64,000 nucleotides of DNA from Endozoicomonas sp965232255 (GCA_965232255.1 OZ246962.1:1674001-1738000), one strand, 5' to 3'; positions 18,580-29,101 are shown, numbered from the stretch's first letter. Numbers and translations: made by a program. The notes: generated by a model not told the origin, from the letters alone.

Positions 18580-19126
18580 TTATAACAGAGACAATTTCCT
18601 ATTGCCCTCAATAAGGGAGAGAGGGGTATGAATAGTACTGAAGTCTTTCCATCATAAATTTCCCCCACCCCCACTTCTGTCCCCAGACGGATTGGTAGAC
18701 GCTGAAAAAATTTGACAATAGTGTTCCGTCTTAAGCAGGACAAGTGACATACTCCCACCACCAAACCTGACGGTTATGGATGAGGGCTTCGTTCGACCCA
18801 TGTTGAATATTATCAACACCTCTCGCTACAGAACCTGCGCTGACAGGACTTTCTGTAGGGGAACCCTTTACGAATCTGCTGTGTCCCAGCAAGTCAACTT
18901 TGGGATAGTAGCAAAGATTAGCGGAGCGGGAGAGGAAAAGACGCAGCCCTACACAGGTTGTTCCCTATCCATCTCCACCCAAACCGGCAAAGGTCGCTTT
19001 GCTCCTTTCATGCCTTTATGCCCTCGGGTGCTGTGGGTGCAATGCGTCAGTTATGGATGGTGAATTATGTGGCATTCGTTAAACATTCACTGCTTACTAA
19101 ATGGTTAAAAACAAGGCATATGTGGC
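18580..19126. other. Gap of ~550 bp with decayed mobile-element-like sequence
   Basis: Between the hsdS remnant and the giant gene. It contains the 39-nt hairpin described separately. Short open frames here (for example 18776-19063 plus strand, 18570-18764 minus strand) have no recognisable domain and no ribosome site, and I treat them as noise. The abrupt loss of hsdS at its left edge makes this a likely deletion or insertion scar. Confidence 0.5.
18744..18782. repeat. 39-nt hairpin element, copy A
   Basis: Matches positions 62736-62774 at 34 of 39 bases. Its core AAACC-TGAC-GGTT forms a stem with loop TGAC. In the other copy the corresponding stem is AAGCC/GGCT, so an A-T pair became G-C on both sides. 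Flanking CTCCCACC and GGATGAGGG extend the pairing imperfectly. Imperfect subterminal hairpins of this sort occur at IS200/IS605 ends, but no transposase is present, so identity is inference. Confidence 0.45.
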
Positions 19127-22100
19127 TTACGCCGCCTCGGTCCCGTTGTTTGACGCGCCAACAGGCGGCAGCGCGACGCGCAGTTGTTGCCAGTCTCTCG
19201 GCGGCTTCACTTCGGGTAGTTTGGTTTTGTGCTGCGGCTCACTCTGGCTATTGCCGGGTTTGAATAGCTTGTTGGCAAAATCAAAATCCCTGGCCAGCAG
19301 CAATTTCAGTTCGTCGGGCAGATTCAGTTTGGCACCCAGCTGGTTAACCAGTTCTGCTACCTTTTCTCCGCACTGTTGTACTGCGCCCTTGGTCTGATCC
19401 GGGCTGTAGATGTTGCCATCAGGATTATTCCGGCTGTTGTGCCAGTACTGACGCAGGCGCTGGAACTGCTGCCACTGGTAGCGTGGCTCCATTAACGTAC
19501 CATCTGGATTGGTCAGCCACTCGGTTCTGGGTGTGCCGGTAATCAAATCCAGCAGGTAAGGTCGCGAGGCAGGGCCGCAGGCATTGATCAGCTGCACGGC
19601 TTTTTCCGGGAGTGCTTCGGTCAGGCAGGCAATCAGAAACAGCAGGCGAGGGCGAGCGTAGCGGTTCAGGGGAATGTGTTCCATCAGCAATTGCAGATCG
19701 GCCAGGGAGATTTCCCGCACCAGGCTCAAGTCTGCGGGCGTGTTGCCCAACCGGAACTCACTGATCACATGGTCAATCACTTTATCCAACTGACGCAAAC
19801 GAGCTGTGCGATCAGCGGTGGTTGCCCTGAGATCGCGCAACAGCTGTTTGTGTGTTTCGCTTTGCAAGCTAAGAGGCCACGGCGACAGACCATCAATAAA
19901 ACGGGAGAAATTGAAATTGCCCAGACCTTTTTCACCTTCAGCTGGTGGCGTGTAGGGAATGCCTTGGAGCGCTACCCGTATTTCAATAGGTCTTGGGAAA
20001 AAGAACCGAAAAATGCGGTTCGCGGTTCTGGCCAGCCAACTGGTAACCGGGTTGGAACGGCTTTCTGCAAACAGGGCCAGTTTCAGTTTGATCACGTCCT
20101 TACCATCTTCACCGGGTACCAGTTCGGGATGATTGGTCCTGAGGGTATTTTTGAGGATGGCTTTGCACGCACCCGAAAAACGTCCCTCGGTAACTGCAGT
20201 GATGCCGTTAATGTCGTCCAGAGCGGCAATGCCTGCGTGTACCGGGACTCGGGCGTTGACCTGAATTTTGCCACCAATCAGCCATTTCAGCACTCGGCTC
20301 AGCCGACCGGGATCAGCCTGCCCCTGGATATCGATATGGCCTTCGCGGTTGGCGTCAATCTGAATGTTAGCGTCGATATGCTCAATCAGCCCCTGGCCGC
20401 GAACTGAGGCGATAATGGCCTCTCTGGGGCAGACGCGGATATCGGCATACAGTTTTGGGTAATATTTATGCAGGCGTACATCGAACTCTAACTGACTCAG
20501 GCCAAAGCCGATCGTTTCGTCGTGGGGACCGTTGAACAGGGCGTTCTGAAATTCACCGGTAATTTGGTCAATTTTAATGTCAATGCTGTCGGGCGTGAAC
20601 GTGTTGAACAGGCTGGCGGCGGCATCCGCCGGGCTCATCATGGAGGTACCACTGAGCAACGCAGCCTTGTAAAGCTTGCTGCTTTCGGGCCATTGGGCAT
20701 GCAGGGTTATGCCGGCCATTTCGATATCCATATCGATGCCGTTGGCATCGCGGAAGGTGAAGTTCATCTGGTGAATGTGAACCGAGCCATCGGGTTGCTG
20801 CACCAGCTGTGCCCGCACGTTGTTAAATTCTGCGTCCCCGATGGCCAGGTGATCAATCAATACCGGCTCGTTCAGATCGCCGCCCAGACAACGATAGGTT
20901 TCAGCACTTTGCAGCAACAGGCACAGCAACCGGGGCAGCTCTTTGGCGACGTTGGTATTGGGCCCAACTTTTACGGCACCAGACGTGGCACTGTCCAGAT
21001 CAAGATGCTCGGCAAAAGCCACTGACAGCTCTGTCGCCAGCCGATTGAAATCGATGTCCTGGGCTTTATTTTGTGCCAGCATCAGGGCCTTGTTTTGTAC
21101 CGCTCGCTCTACAGCGGGCATAGCCTGGCCAACGGTTTCGCGGATCAGTGGTTCGGTCAATGCGGTGATGTGCTGCTGGTATTTGGGCAGCTCGTCCACT
21201 ACCCAGCCCACGGCGCCGGCCAAGACATGATTCAGGGCTTTATTGACGATGGGAGCAACGGTTGGGGCAATTGCCGCCACCGTATGCGATTGGTGTTCGC
21301 CCAGCTGTTGGGCAAGAGCACGGGTAACCATTGTCGCAATGGCCGGTTGCAGTTGCGCTGACAAGGCGATAACAAGGGCGGCTTGGTTGGCACCATCACT
21401 GAGCCAGCTGGTTACGCTGCCTATCAGGTCAGCCTGGGCATTGATTAGCGTCTGGTTCAGCGTGTTTTGTATGTCAGGCAGTACTTCTCCGGTAATTCCA
21501 TGCTGAAGTATGAACTCGCTGATATTGGCCATGATATGGCTCAACACCTGGTCCATGGCTCGATGCAGTTGCGGGGTTGCCGTGGCAGCGTTGTCGGCAA
21601 TCCAGGCATTGATGCCGTCCATTAGTGCTTGTTTGTCCAGCAGCTGATCAATGGCGCTTTCGACCAGCGGCGTCAATGTAGCGTTCAGGTCGCTGGTATT
21701 CGAACTCTCCTCGCCAAGCAGTTGTTGTCTGAGCATGGCCTCTACCGATTGGTTCAGTTCGCCCAGGTTACTTGTGATGGCGGTAACGGCCTGTTCAATG
21801 CCACTGGCCACGCCCTGACTCAGGTAGCCGGCAACTATGCCCTGTAAATGGCTGGCCACCGCCTGGTGGATGTGTGTTGTATCGCCATCGCCCGGTTCTG
21901 CCAGGCGTTGGTTGATATGGGCAGTGCTGCTGGCCAGAGCTACATTAACCACCTGCTCAACGTGAGGAAGGAGGACGGAGGTTATTGCCGGTTCTGAGCC
22001 AATTCGCTGTGCTCCTTGGCCGATCAGTGTGGTGATGATCTGGCTGATCTGTGGCAGCAGTGGTGCAAGCCACTGGGACTGAGCGGTTTCATCGGCGATT

Positions 22101-25100
22101 GTTGGCAGGCTACCCCCGGGATCCAGCTGCTCGGCCAGGGCTACTGCCTGAGCTGCCACACCCTCTGCGCTGGTGACAATTTGCAGCTGTTGCAGGCGTT
22201 GGTCGATCGCGTCGAGCAATAGCGGTTGGGCAGCATCAAGGGTCTGTTCAATCTGTGGCGTGACTTGCTCGACAATGGTCTGGCGGTTTGTCTCAGCCCA
22301 ATCTGCCAGGCACTCCAAGGTATAATTGATGGCTGGAGTGAGCAGGTGGTTAACCAGGCCACTAATCATCGGTTCGGTCAGTGGTCTGGCTTGCTCATCC
22401 AGTTGCGTTGTCAGGGATTCAGATAATATCCGTGCAATAATTTCTGCCACAGGCGGCAGTACAGTTGTCAGCAACTCCCGGGTTTGCTCCGGGTTTTTCA
22501 GCCATACCAGGGCGTTATCAATGGTGGCCGTCTGTAATGCCAGCAGTTCTTGTCGCAGTTGTTCCCGAACCGGGTCCAGTACTGCGTGGCTCAGTGGTAC
22601 CAGTTGTTCTCTGGCCTCTGTTGCCGCACTGTTAAGGACCTTACGCACCTGCTGATCGAGTATGGTTCGGACAAAAGGTTGGGCAAGCAATTCATTGTTG
22701 TCGATGGTCGTTTGCCACCGGGACGCGCCGTGGCGCAGCAGGTCAGCCATGCCCTGGTCGAGTCGGTTAGCCACTGCTTGTTGTATGCCGGGCATAAGTG
22801 CGATGTCAGTGGTGGTTTGCCCATTCGTACTGGTCAGGGCGTTGCTAATAGTTTGCCGGGCTTCGTCATTGGCCCAGGTCATTGCCGCACCTAATCCCTC
22901 CGTGAGCGCCCGACGCAGCAAGTCAGTCGCCAGTTGTTGGCACCAGGGGGCAGCGGCTTGGCCAAAGCGTTCGGGTTGCATGCTGGCAGCTTCGTCACCG
23001 GCAATTTGTCGGGCCAGGTGTGCGCTGCCAGTGGCCACTGCTTTTTCTACCACACGTTCCAGATGGGGATGCAATGTGTCCAGAATGGTCGCTTGCTGAT
23101 CGTGCAGAGCTTGCAAGGCCAACTGTGTTGACTGTGCCAGGGCATTACTGAGTGAGTCCACCTCGGTGGGCAACAGTTGCCACGCTGAGTTGCTATTTGG
23201 CTGATCAGCCTGAGCTGGTGCTAACTGTTTTGCCAGGGTGACAGCACGGGCAGCCGTTGAGTCGGGTCCCTCAATGGCCATGGTGTGGAACAACTGGTCT
23301 GCCCGCTGGCGAATGGCCACGATTAACATGGGCTGACAGATGGCCAGCGTCTGTTCAATCTCCTGCTGCATCTGTTCGACAATAATCGGCCGCTGGCTCT
23401 TGGCCCAGTCAACCACCCACGTCAGGATATCTCTGCAGGCAGGCTCCAGCATGGTGTCCACCAAGCGCAGCAGGGCCGGTTGCAACACCGCTTTAAGTGG
23501 CGCAGCACTGGCCATGTTGTCGGCCAATGCCTGCATCAACACCCGTTCAATGACGGCTCGAATGCCGGGTGTCAGGGTAGCAATCAGTGTGTGCGCGTTA
23601 TCTTCATTGTCCAGCCACGCCAGCACGTGGCTGGTGGTGGTCATTTGTGCAGCCAATAGCTCTCGGGCAATGCTTCGGGTAATTGGCGTCAGTACCTGCT
23701 GGTCCAGAAGTTCCAGTTGTTGCTCGGTTTTGCCAATGCCATCGCAGATGGTTGTGCGTAATGTGCTGTCTATGGCAGCGCGCACAGCCGGTATGGTAAG
23801 CAGTTGCTGGCTGTCCAATGTGCTCTGAAGCTGACGAGCGCCCTGGTGCAGTACCCTGGCCATGACTTGGTCGAGCACAGTGTTCATGGTTGACTGGATG
23901 TGCGGCATGGCAGTGGAGCGCAGTGTTGGAATGGTTCTGGCCTGGTGGTCACTGGCCGGTTCGTCGGCAATCGCTGATGTTAAGGCGTTATGAATCAGTG
24001 GCTGGATATTCTCATCACTGATGGATTGCAGTCCCTTGGCCAGTGCTTCGTTTAGCAGGGTTGTGACCAGTTGTTGACACCAGGGCGTAGTTGCGCTGGC
24101 AAATTGCTCCGTCTGCATGGTGCCTGCGTCGTCTCCAGCCACTTGCCGGGCAACGTGGTTCACAGCCGAATGGACAGCCACGGCAACCACATTTTCCACA
24201 CTGGTATTGATTTGGATGCGGATAGCATCTTCATGCTTGTGCACTTCGTTGAATGCCAGTTGAACCGCTGCGGCCAAGTCGCTGCTGATGGTCTGTAGCT
24301 CCTCGTCCGAGAGGGTGACGGCATTGCTGGTTTCAGGCAGGGATGGTGTATTGCCGTCCTCTGGCGCCAGCCGGTCGGCAAGCCTGAGCGCTTTTTCAGC
24401 GATGCCAGCGTGGCCGGTCATGCCGTCTTCAAGCTGTACCAGCCGTTCCTTGATGATGTCCAGCATCAATGGTTGTGCCGCCTCAAGCGTCTGGGCAAGA
24501 TGCGGTTGAATCAGGTTCTCAAAAGCTTGCTGGTGGCGCTCGGCCCAATCAACCACTTGTCTGAGGCTGTACTGAACTGCGGGGGTCAGCAATTGCTGCA
24601 CCAGGCCACTGAGCCACGGGGCTGTCAATTGTTGCAAGGCGCCCGGGTTTTCGCCGTCCCCCAGTTGTGCTGCGACGATTTCTGACAACACACGGGCAAT
24701 CAGCGGTTCAAAGCCTGGCAGCAATGCGGTCACCAGGTCATGGGTGTGATGGTCGTCCTTGAGCCACGTCACCATAAAGCGGATGCTTGCTGGACCAATA
24801 GCCATCAGCTCTTGCTGCAACATGGCCTGTACCGGTTGCAGCACTTCCTGCGCCAATGGCTCCAGCTGTTGGTTGGCCTTGTGGGTGACGCTCTGGATTG
24901 CCTTGCTGATGGCATCGTCCAGCGCGTCGCGGATCACGGGGATGGCCAGGAATTGGTGACCACTCATGGCACTGTTAAAGCGATCGGCACCGGCACGCAG
25001 CATGTGGGCCATGACGTGATCCAGGCGCTCGTCAATGGCATTGCGGATGCGCGGTATGATCAGGCTGGCCAGGTCGGTGACCGCTTCGGCTTCGGTGCCG

Positions 25101-27418
25101 GTTTTTGGCGGAGCGGTCAAGGCTCCGGTAAGGGTGGCAGCGGTGGCTTCTTGCCCAAGCCACTCCCGCGTGACTTGCAATCCCTCAATAAAACCTTCGT
25201 GCATTAACTCTTTGGTGACTGTCTGGCACCAGGGGAGAGCGGCTACCAGCAACTCAACGTCCTGCTCAGCAGTCAACCATTGGCCACCGTGCTCTCGGGC
25301 GGCAGCAAAGGCTCGGCGCACCAGCTGTTCCAGACAGGGCGTGATGGCTGCCTCAATGGTCTCGCGCTGATCCTCGATAGTTTGCAGTGCCAGCTGCAAG
25401 GCATTGACCAACCCTTGGCCTATGGCCTGGATTTCCGCTGGCCGCATAGGAGGCACAGTAAAATTGGTGCTGGTTGCTATGGCAGGGACGGCTGGCGTAA
25501 CGGGTGCTTCATGACCGTGGTTTCTGATTGCTTCGTTCAGGGGCAGCCGGTTAGCCAGCGCGGCAAAATTTTGGCCATGCTGATGATGGTGAGCTGCTAG
25601 CCAGTGAATTTTACTGACCTGTTCTTGCAGCGCCCGGCTGATTTGCGGCTCGATCTGGGCCATAAAGTCGTCAACCATTTTGGCCAGAGTGTCCGGGTTG
25701 CGTACTTCGGCCATGGCTTGATTAAACAGCCATAACAGGATTTTTCTCAGGAACAACTCTTTGGGCAACAGCTTGAGCAGCTCTTTGTCGCCGATCTGGT
25801 TGTACTGATTGGTGGTTTCATGGGCGATTTGTTCGATGATGTGGTTACGCAGGCGTTTAATGCAGCGGACGTCGCTTTCGCTCTCGCCCCAGCCTTCGAA
25901 TAGATTCAGCAGGTAACTGCATCCCTGGTGCAGCGTATCACGAATAATCTCAAAAGCTTTGGCGTGCAAGTCGGCAAAGCTGTCGTGCAGTTTGTCACTG
26001 CCATCGGCCATCAGTTGCATCACCATATCATCAATAAACTGTCGGCTGGCTGCTGAGTTGGCCAGGACACTCAAGCGCTGTTGCAACAGTGCTGCGCTGT
26101 GCTGAAAACCGCTGGATACTTTCTGGCTCAAAAACGCTGGCAGGGTATCTGTGGATTCATCATCCCCTGACTCTGCACCGGTGAAAGCCTTGGCAGCGCT
26201 TTCGACCCGTTCGCCAATGAAATGAGCCAGAGCCTCTTGTAGAAAGCGCCGCCCCTCTGCGCTGCTATCAGCCCAATCCAGCTGTTGCTGATAGAACTCG
26301 CCTGCCAGTTGGCGCACCGGTGGACTGATAGTGGCAACAAATCCGTCGACGTAGCGGGTATCAGTTTGGTTCAGAACCCGACTGGTACCGTAACTGAGGC
26401 TCTGGTTAATGATGTTGTCGGTGCTGGATTTGACAAAAGAGCGGATATCCTGAAACAGCATTCTGCGTGTAACATCAAGCACGTTATCCGTCGGTGCGGC
26501 GGGATTTGCCGCCAGCTTCAACTCAGAAACAACCACTTTGCTGATGGCGTTGGCCAGTGCTCGCTGGATCAGCGGGTCTTTAGCCAGGTTCAGACCTTGT
26601 TTGAGCAGATAGTCCTTCAGGCCGGTAGTCGTGTTTTCTGTAGCCGTGCTTTCTGTAGACGCTGCCTTGACTACTGACGATGGTTCAATGGCCTGTAGTG
26701 GTGGCTCAATAGCTGCCGGGAGCACTTTGGATTTGCCAGCAGTGGCAGCCGCTGGTGTCGTGAGATTTGACCACAGACTTTTGAAGCCTTTTTTGACCCA
26801 CTTGACCCCTGAACCAACTACGCCGGACCTGCGTCTGGTGGGAGGCTCTGGGGCATGGGCCGGTAACTGATTATCTGCTTCGCTGGCGGCGGCGACTTGT
26901 TCCTGTTCAGCGGTTTGTTCGTGTTCGACAAATTGTGGCAGCGGCTCCTGTGCGGGCTGCTGAACACCATCTTCTGCATCAAAGTAGACACTGTCGGAGC
27001 TTGAGGAATCGTCTGATTCCTGCGCGGAGCTGGTGTCTGGGTCACTTTGTGAGCCCGTTTTGGCATCGAAATATTCACTGGCTGAACTTTCAGAACCAGG
27101 GCTGGCCAAAGGGCTTTTGTAGAAAGGGCTGTTGTAGAAAGGATTGTCGTAGCCAGGTGATTGGGTGCTTTCCAGCCCATTGGTCACGGAGGACGATATG
27201 GCGGCAGGCGCGTTGGTCTTGCGAGCGCTCAATGTCGGCCCGGTGGTAGCACTGGCCTGCCGCTCAGTAAGAGATATTGCTGAATTGAATCGGGCAGATG
27301 TGGTTTCGGGCAGCTGTTTTGCCGGGCTGCGATTGCGTGAGCCAGGCTGACCAATATTGGTAAGGTGACGATTGACCCTGGTAATGGTCTGTTTGGTGGT
27401 ATCAAGCCTGGACTGCAT
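19127..27418 (-). CDS. Giant 2763-residue helical-repeat protein
   Basis: One uninterrupted 8.3-kb frame. Start taken at the ATG at 27418, with GGAG about nine bases upstream. Residues 1-~240 are Ser/Pro/Gln/Glu-rich and likely disordered (including PFYNSPFYKSP). From ~250 the protein is predicted all-helical. A unit containing PWCQ recurs at residues ~728, ~1111 and ~1490, a period near 380 residues, with a degenerate fourth unit around 1850. Units share LRQGAxRxxxxxxxxxLLxxPxVRxxxD-like and WAExxRxxIxEQ blocks. From ~2150 to the end the sequence changes to beta-rich text with IDANIQIDA and HIDIQGQADP, faintly like AsmA/lipid-transfer proteins. No catalytic motif or signal peptide seen; function unknown. 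Confidence 0.85.
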   Translation of the reverse strand: MQSRLDTTKQTITRVNRHLTNIGQPGSRNRSPAKQLPETTSARFNSAISLTERQASATTGPTLSARKTNAPAAISSSVTNGLESTQSPGYDNPFYNSPFYKSPLASPGSESSASEYFDAKTGSQSDPDTSSAQESDDSSSSDSVYFDAEDGVQQPAQEPLPQFVEHEQTAEQEQVAAASEADNQLPAHAPEPPTRRRSGVVGSGVKWVKKGFKSLWSNLTTPAAATAGKSKVLPAAIEPPLQAIEPSSVVKAASTESTATENTTTGLKDYLLKQGLNLAKDPLIQRALANAISKVVVSELKLAANPAAPTDNVLDVTRRMLFQDIRSFVKSSTDNIINQSLSYGTSRVLNQTDTRYVDGFVATISPPVRQLAGEFYQQQLDWADSSAEGRRFLQEALAHFIGERVESAAKAFTGAESGDDESTDTLPAFLSQKVSSGFQHSAALLQQRLSVLANSAASRQFIDDMVMQLMADGSDKLHDSFADLHAKAFEIIRDTLHQGCSYLLNLFEGWGESESDVRCIKRLRNHIIEQIAHETTNQYNQIGDKELLKLLPKELFLRKILLWLFNQAMAEVRNPDTLAKMVDDFMAQIEPQISRALQEQVSKIHWLAAHHHQHGQNFAALANRLPLNEAIRNHGHEAPVTPAVPAIATSTNFTVPPMRPAEIQAIGQGLVNALQLALQTIEDQRETIEAAITPCLEQLVRRAFAAAREHGGQWLTAEQDVELLVAALPWCQTVTKELMHEGFIEGLQVTREWLGQEATAATLTGALTAPPKTGTEAEAVTDLASLIIPRIRNAIDERLDHVMAHMLRAGADRFNSAMSGHQFLAIPVIRDALDDAISKAIQSVTHKANQQLEPLAQEVLQPVQAMLQQELMAIGPASIRFMVTWLKDDHHTHDLVTALLPGFEPLIARVLSEIVAAQLGDGENPGALQQLTAPWLSGLVQQLLTPAVQYSLRQVVDWAERHQQAFENLIQPHLAQTLEAAQPLMLDIIKERLVQLEDGMTGHAGIAEKALRLADRLAPEDGNTPSLPETSNAVTLSDEELQTISSDLAAAVQLAFNEVHKHEDAIRIQINTSVENVVAVAVHSAVNHVARQVAGDDAGTMQTEQFASATTPWCQQLVTTLLNEALAKGLQSISDENIQPLIHNALTSAIADEPASDHQARTIPTLRSTAMPHIQSTMNTVLDQVMARVLHQGARQLQSTLDSQQLLTIPAVRAAIDSTLRTTICDGIGKTEQQLELLDQQVLTPITRSIARELLAAQMTTTSHVLAWLDNEDNAHTLIATLTPGIRAVIERVLMQALADNMASAAPLKAVLQPALLRLVDTMLEPACRDILTWVVDWAKSQRPIIVEQMQQEIEQTLAICQPMLIVAIRQRADQLFHTMAIEGPDSTAARAVTLAKQLAPAQADQPNSNSAWQLLPTEVDSLSNALAQSTQLALQALHDQQATILDTLHPHLERVVEKAVATGSAHLARQIAGDEAASMQPERFGQAAAPWCQQLATDLLRRALTEGLGAAMTWANDEARQTISNALTSTNGQTTTDIALMPGIQQAVANRLDQGMADLLRHGASRWQTTIDNNELLAQPFVRTILDQQVRKVLNSAATEAREQLVPLSHAVLDPVREQLRQELLALQTATIDNALVWLKNPEQTRELLTTVLPPVAEIIARILSESLTTQLDEQARPLTEPMISGLVNHLLTPAINYTLECLADWAETNRQTIVEQVTPQIEQTLDAAQPLLLDAIDQRLQQLQIVTSAEGVAAQAVALAEQLDPGGSLPTIADETAQSQWLAPLLPQISQIITTLIGQGAQRIGSEPAITSVLLPHVEQVVNVALASSTAHINQRLAEPGDGDTTHIHQAVASHLQGIVAGYLSQGVASGIEQAVTAITSNLGELNQSVEAMLRQQLLGEESSNTSDLNATLTPLVESAIDQLLDKQALMDGINAWIADNAATATPQLHRAMDQVLSHIMANISEFILQHGITGEVLPDIQNTLNQTLINAQADLIGSVTSWLSDGANQAALVIALSAQLQPAIATMVTRALAQQLGEHQSHTVAAIAPTVAPIVNKALNHVLAGAVGWVVDELPKYQQHITALTEPLIRETVGQAMPAVERAVQNKALMLAQNKAQDIDFNRLATELSVAFAEHLDLDSATSGAVKVGPNTNVAKELPRLLCLLLQSAETYRCLGGDLNEPVLIDHLAIGDAEFNNVRAQLVQQPDGSVHIHQMNFTFRDANGIDMDIEMAGITLHAQWPESSKLYKAALLSGTSMMSPADAAASLFNTFTPDSIDIKIDQITGEFQNALFNGPHDETIGFGLSQLEFDVRLHKYYPKLYADIRVCPREAIIASVRGQGLIEHIDANIQIDANREGHIDIQGQADPGRLSRVLKWLIGGKIQVNARVPVHAGIAALDDINGITAVTEGRFSGACKAILKNTLRTNHPELVPGEDGKDVIKLKLALFAESRSNPVTSWLARTANRIFRFFFPRPIEIRVALQGIPYTPPAEGEKGLGNFNFSRFIDGLSPWPLSLQSETHKQLLRDLRATTADRTARLRQLDKVIDHVISEFRLGNTPADLSLVREISLADLQLLMEHIPLNRYARPRLLFLIACLTEALPEKAVQLINACGPASRPYLLDLITGTPRTEWLTNPDGTLMEPRYQWQQFQRLRQYWHNSRNNPDGNIYSPDQTKGAVQQCGEKVAELVNQLGAKLNLPDELKLLLARDFDFANKLFKPGNSQSEPQHKTKLPEVKPPRDWQQLRVALPPVGASNNGTEAA

Positions 27419-27586
27419 GTTATAAGACTCCATTCTGTCTGTTGCCAGAATTCTTCTGGTTATGGCAAAGCACAGCTTACCGACAGTCACGGTCGGAAAA
27501 ATGAAACTATCGTCTTATAAGAATCCCGAAATGGAAAAAAGTTCCCCGATTGTTAGTCGATCGACCGAAAATCGGGGGTAGGGAAG

Positions 27587-28849
27587 TCAGGCGGGAACGC
27601 GGCGGATTTTGGCACCAAGCTGTTGCAGCTTCTCTTCGATGCACTCATAGCCACGGTCGATGTGGTAGATGCGCTCTACCATGGTATCGCCCTCGGCCAC
27701 CAAGGCAGCAATTACCAGGCTGGCGGACGCCCGCAGGTCAGTAGCCATCACCGGGGCTGCCTTAAGCTGCTCAACGCCTTTGATGATGACTGTATTGCCC
27801 TCCACCGTCATATCAGCACCCATGCGCTTCATCTCCTGAACGTGCATGAAGCGGTTTTCAAATACGGTTTCAGTGATATGGCCAGTCCCTTCGGCAATGG
27901 TATTGAGGGCAGTGAACTGCGCCTGAATATCAGTAGGCATGGCCGGATAGGGCGCGGTTTTCAGATCAACGGCTTTAGGACGCTTGCCCTTCATATCCAG
28001 TTCAATCCAGTCGTCGCCCCATTCAACCGTAGCGCCGGCTTCGCGCAGTTTTAGCAAAATGGCATCAAGAATATCTGGCTGGGTGTCTTTCAATCGCACC
28101 CGACCACCAGTGGCCGCCGCGGCAATCAGGTAGGTCCCGGTTTCAATACGATCGGGCAGCACTGAGTAAGTGCAGCCGTTGAGTCGCTCCACGCCCTGCA
28201 CACGAATAACGTCCGTACCGTGGCCGGTAATTTTTGCCCCCATGGTAATCAGGCACTCCGCCAGATCTACCACTTCAGGTTCCCGGGCGGCATTTTCGAT
28301 AATGGTTTCACCATCGGCCAGAGTGGCAGCCATAAGGATATTTTCAGTGCCGGTAACTGTGACTGTGTCCATCAGGATATGGGCACCTTTCAGGCGATCC
28401 GCAACGCTGGCCTTGATATAGCCATCTTCTACCACGATGTTGGCACCCATGGCCTGCAGTCCGCGAATGTGCAGATCCACCGGACGGCTCCCGATGGCAC
28501 AACCACCGGGCAGGGATACTTCAGCACGGCCAAAGCGTGCCAGCAGCGGCCCCAGTACCAGGATGGAGGCGCGCATGGTTTTTACCAGCTCGTAGGGAGC
28601 CTTGAGTTGCTTGATGGTGCCAGCGTGCACCTCAACGTTCATCTTTTCATCCACCAGTAGCTCGACGCCCATGCAGCCGAACAGCTCACACATGGTGGTG
28701 ATGTCGTGCAAGTGGGGCAGATTGGCTACCGTAACCGGTGAGTCTGCCAGCAAGGTTGCCGCCAGAATGGGCAGGGCAGAGTTCTTGGCACCAGAGATTC
28801 GGATCTCGCCGTCAAGACGGACACCACCGGTGATAATCAGTTTATCCAT
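27587..28849 (-). CDS. murA: UDP-N-acetylglucosamine 1-carboxyvinyltransferase
   Basis: First committed enzyme of peptidoglycan precursor synthesis: transfers enolpyruvate from PEP to UDP-GlcNAc in the cytoplasm. A 420-residue EPSP-synthase-fold protein with GGVRLDGEIRISGAKNSALP at the N-terminus, the active-site loop SLPGGCAIGSRPVDLH (catalytic Cys), and HIDRGYECIEEKLQQLGA at the C-terminus. Full length. It follows ibaG with a 6-bp gap, the conserved gammaproteobacterial pairing. The active-site Cys implies fosfomycin sensitivity. Confidence 0.98.
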   Translation of the reverse strand: MDKLIITGGVRLDGEIRISGAKNSALPILAATLLADSPVTVANLPHLHDITTMCELFGCMGVELLVDEKMNVEVHAGTIKQLKAPYELVKTMRASILVLGPLLARFGRAEVSLPGGCAIGSRPVDLHIRGLQAMGANIVVEDGYIKASVADRLKGAHILMDTVTVTGTENILMAATLADGETIIENAAREPEVVDLAECLITMGAKITGHGTDVIRVQGVERLNGCTYSVLPDRIETGTYLIAAAATGGRVRLKDTQPDILDAILLKLREAGATVEWGDDWIELDMKGKRPKAVDLKTAPYPAMPTDIQAQFTALNTIAEGTGHITETVFENRFMHVQEMKRMGADMTVEGNTVIIKGVEQLKAAPVMATDLRASASLVIAALVAEGDTMVERIYHIDRGYECIEEKLQQLGAKIRRVPA

Positions 28850-28855
28850 GGTTTC

Positions 28856-29101
28856 TCACTTATCCAGCTGCCCGGCACGCTCTGCTTTGGTCAGAAGCAC
28901 CATCGACACTGCGTGAATGGCACCGCTGGTAATAAATGGATTGATGTGAGAGTAAATCATCTGCTGGCGCTGAACCGGTTTCATGGTGGCAAACTGGTCA
29001 CTGATTACGGTCAGGCGAAAGTCACAGCCTTCGCCCTCGACGATCACTTCGGAGTCCGCAATCGCTGTTTCCAGCTGCGCCTTGACCTCTTCGGCTTGCA
29101 T
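28856..29101 (-). CDS. ibaG: BolA-family protein IbaG
   Basis: An 81-residue BolA/IbaG protein, cytoplasmic, thought to act with monothiol glutaredoxins in iron-sulfur trafficking and acid response. Recognised from the single BolA domain: EVKAQLETAIADSEVIVEGEG, DFRLTVISDQF, KPVQRQQMIYSHINPFITSG and the C-terminal IHAVSMVLLT. The start is the ATG at 29101; a longer frame to 29221 adds sequence outside the family. Immediately upstream of murA and probably cotranscribed. The 150 bp upstream shows no other gene. Confidence 0.92.
   Translation of the reverse strand: MQAEEVKAQLETAIADSEVIVEGEGCDFRLTVISDQFATMKPVQRQQMIYSHINPFITSGAIHAVSMVLLTKAERAGQLDK

Noticed and set aside
18776..19063. 95-codon plus-strand frame after the 39-nt hairpin, considered as a transposase remnant
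   Set aside because: No recognisable transposase motif in any frame; treated as debris.
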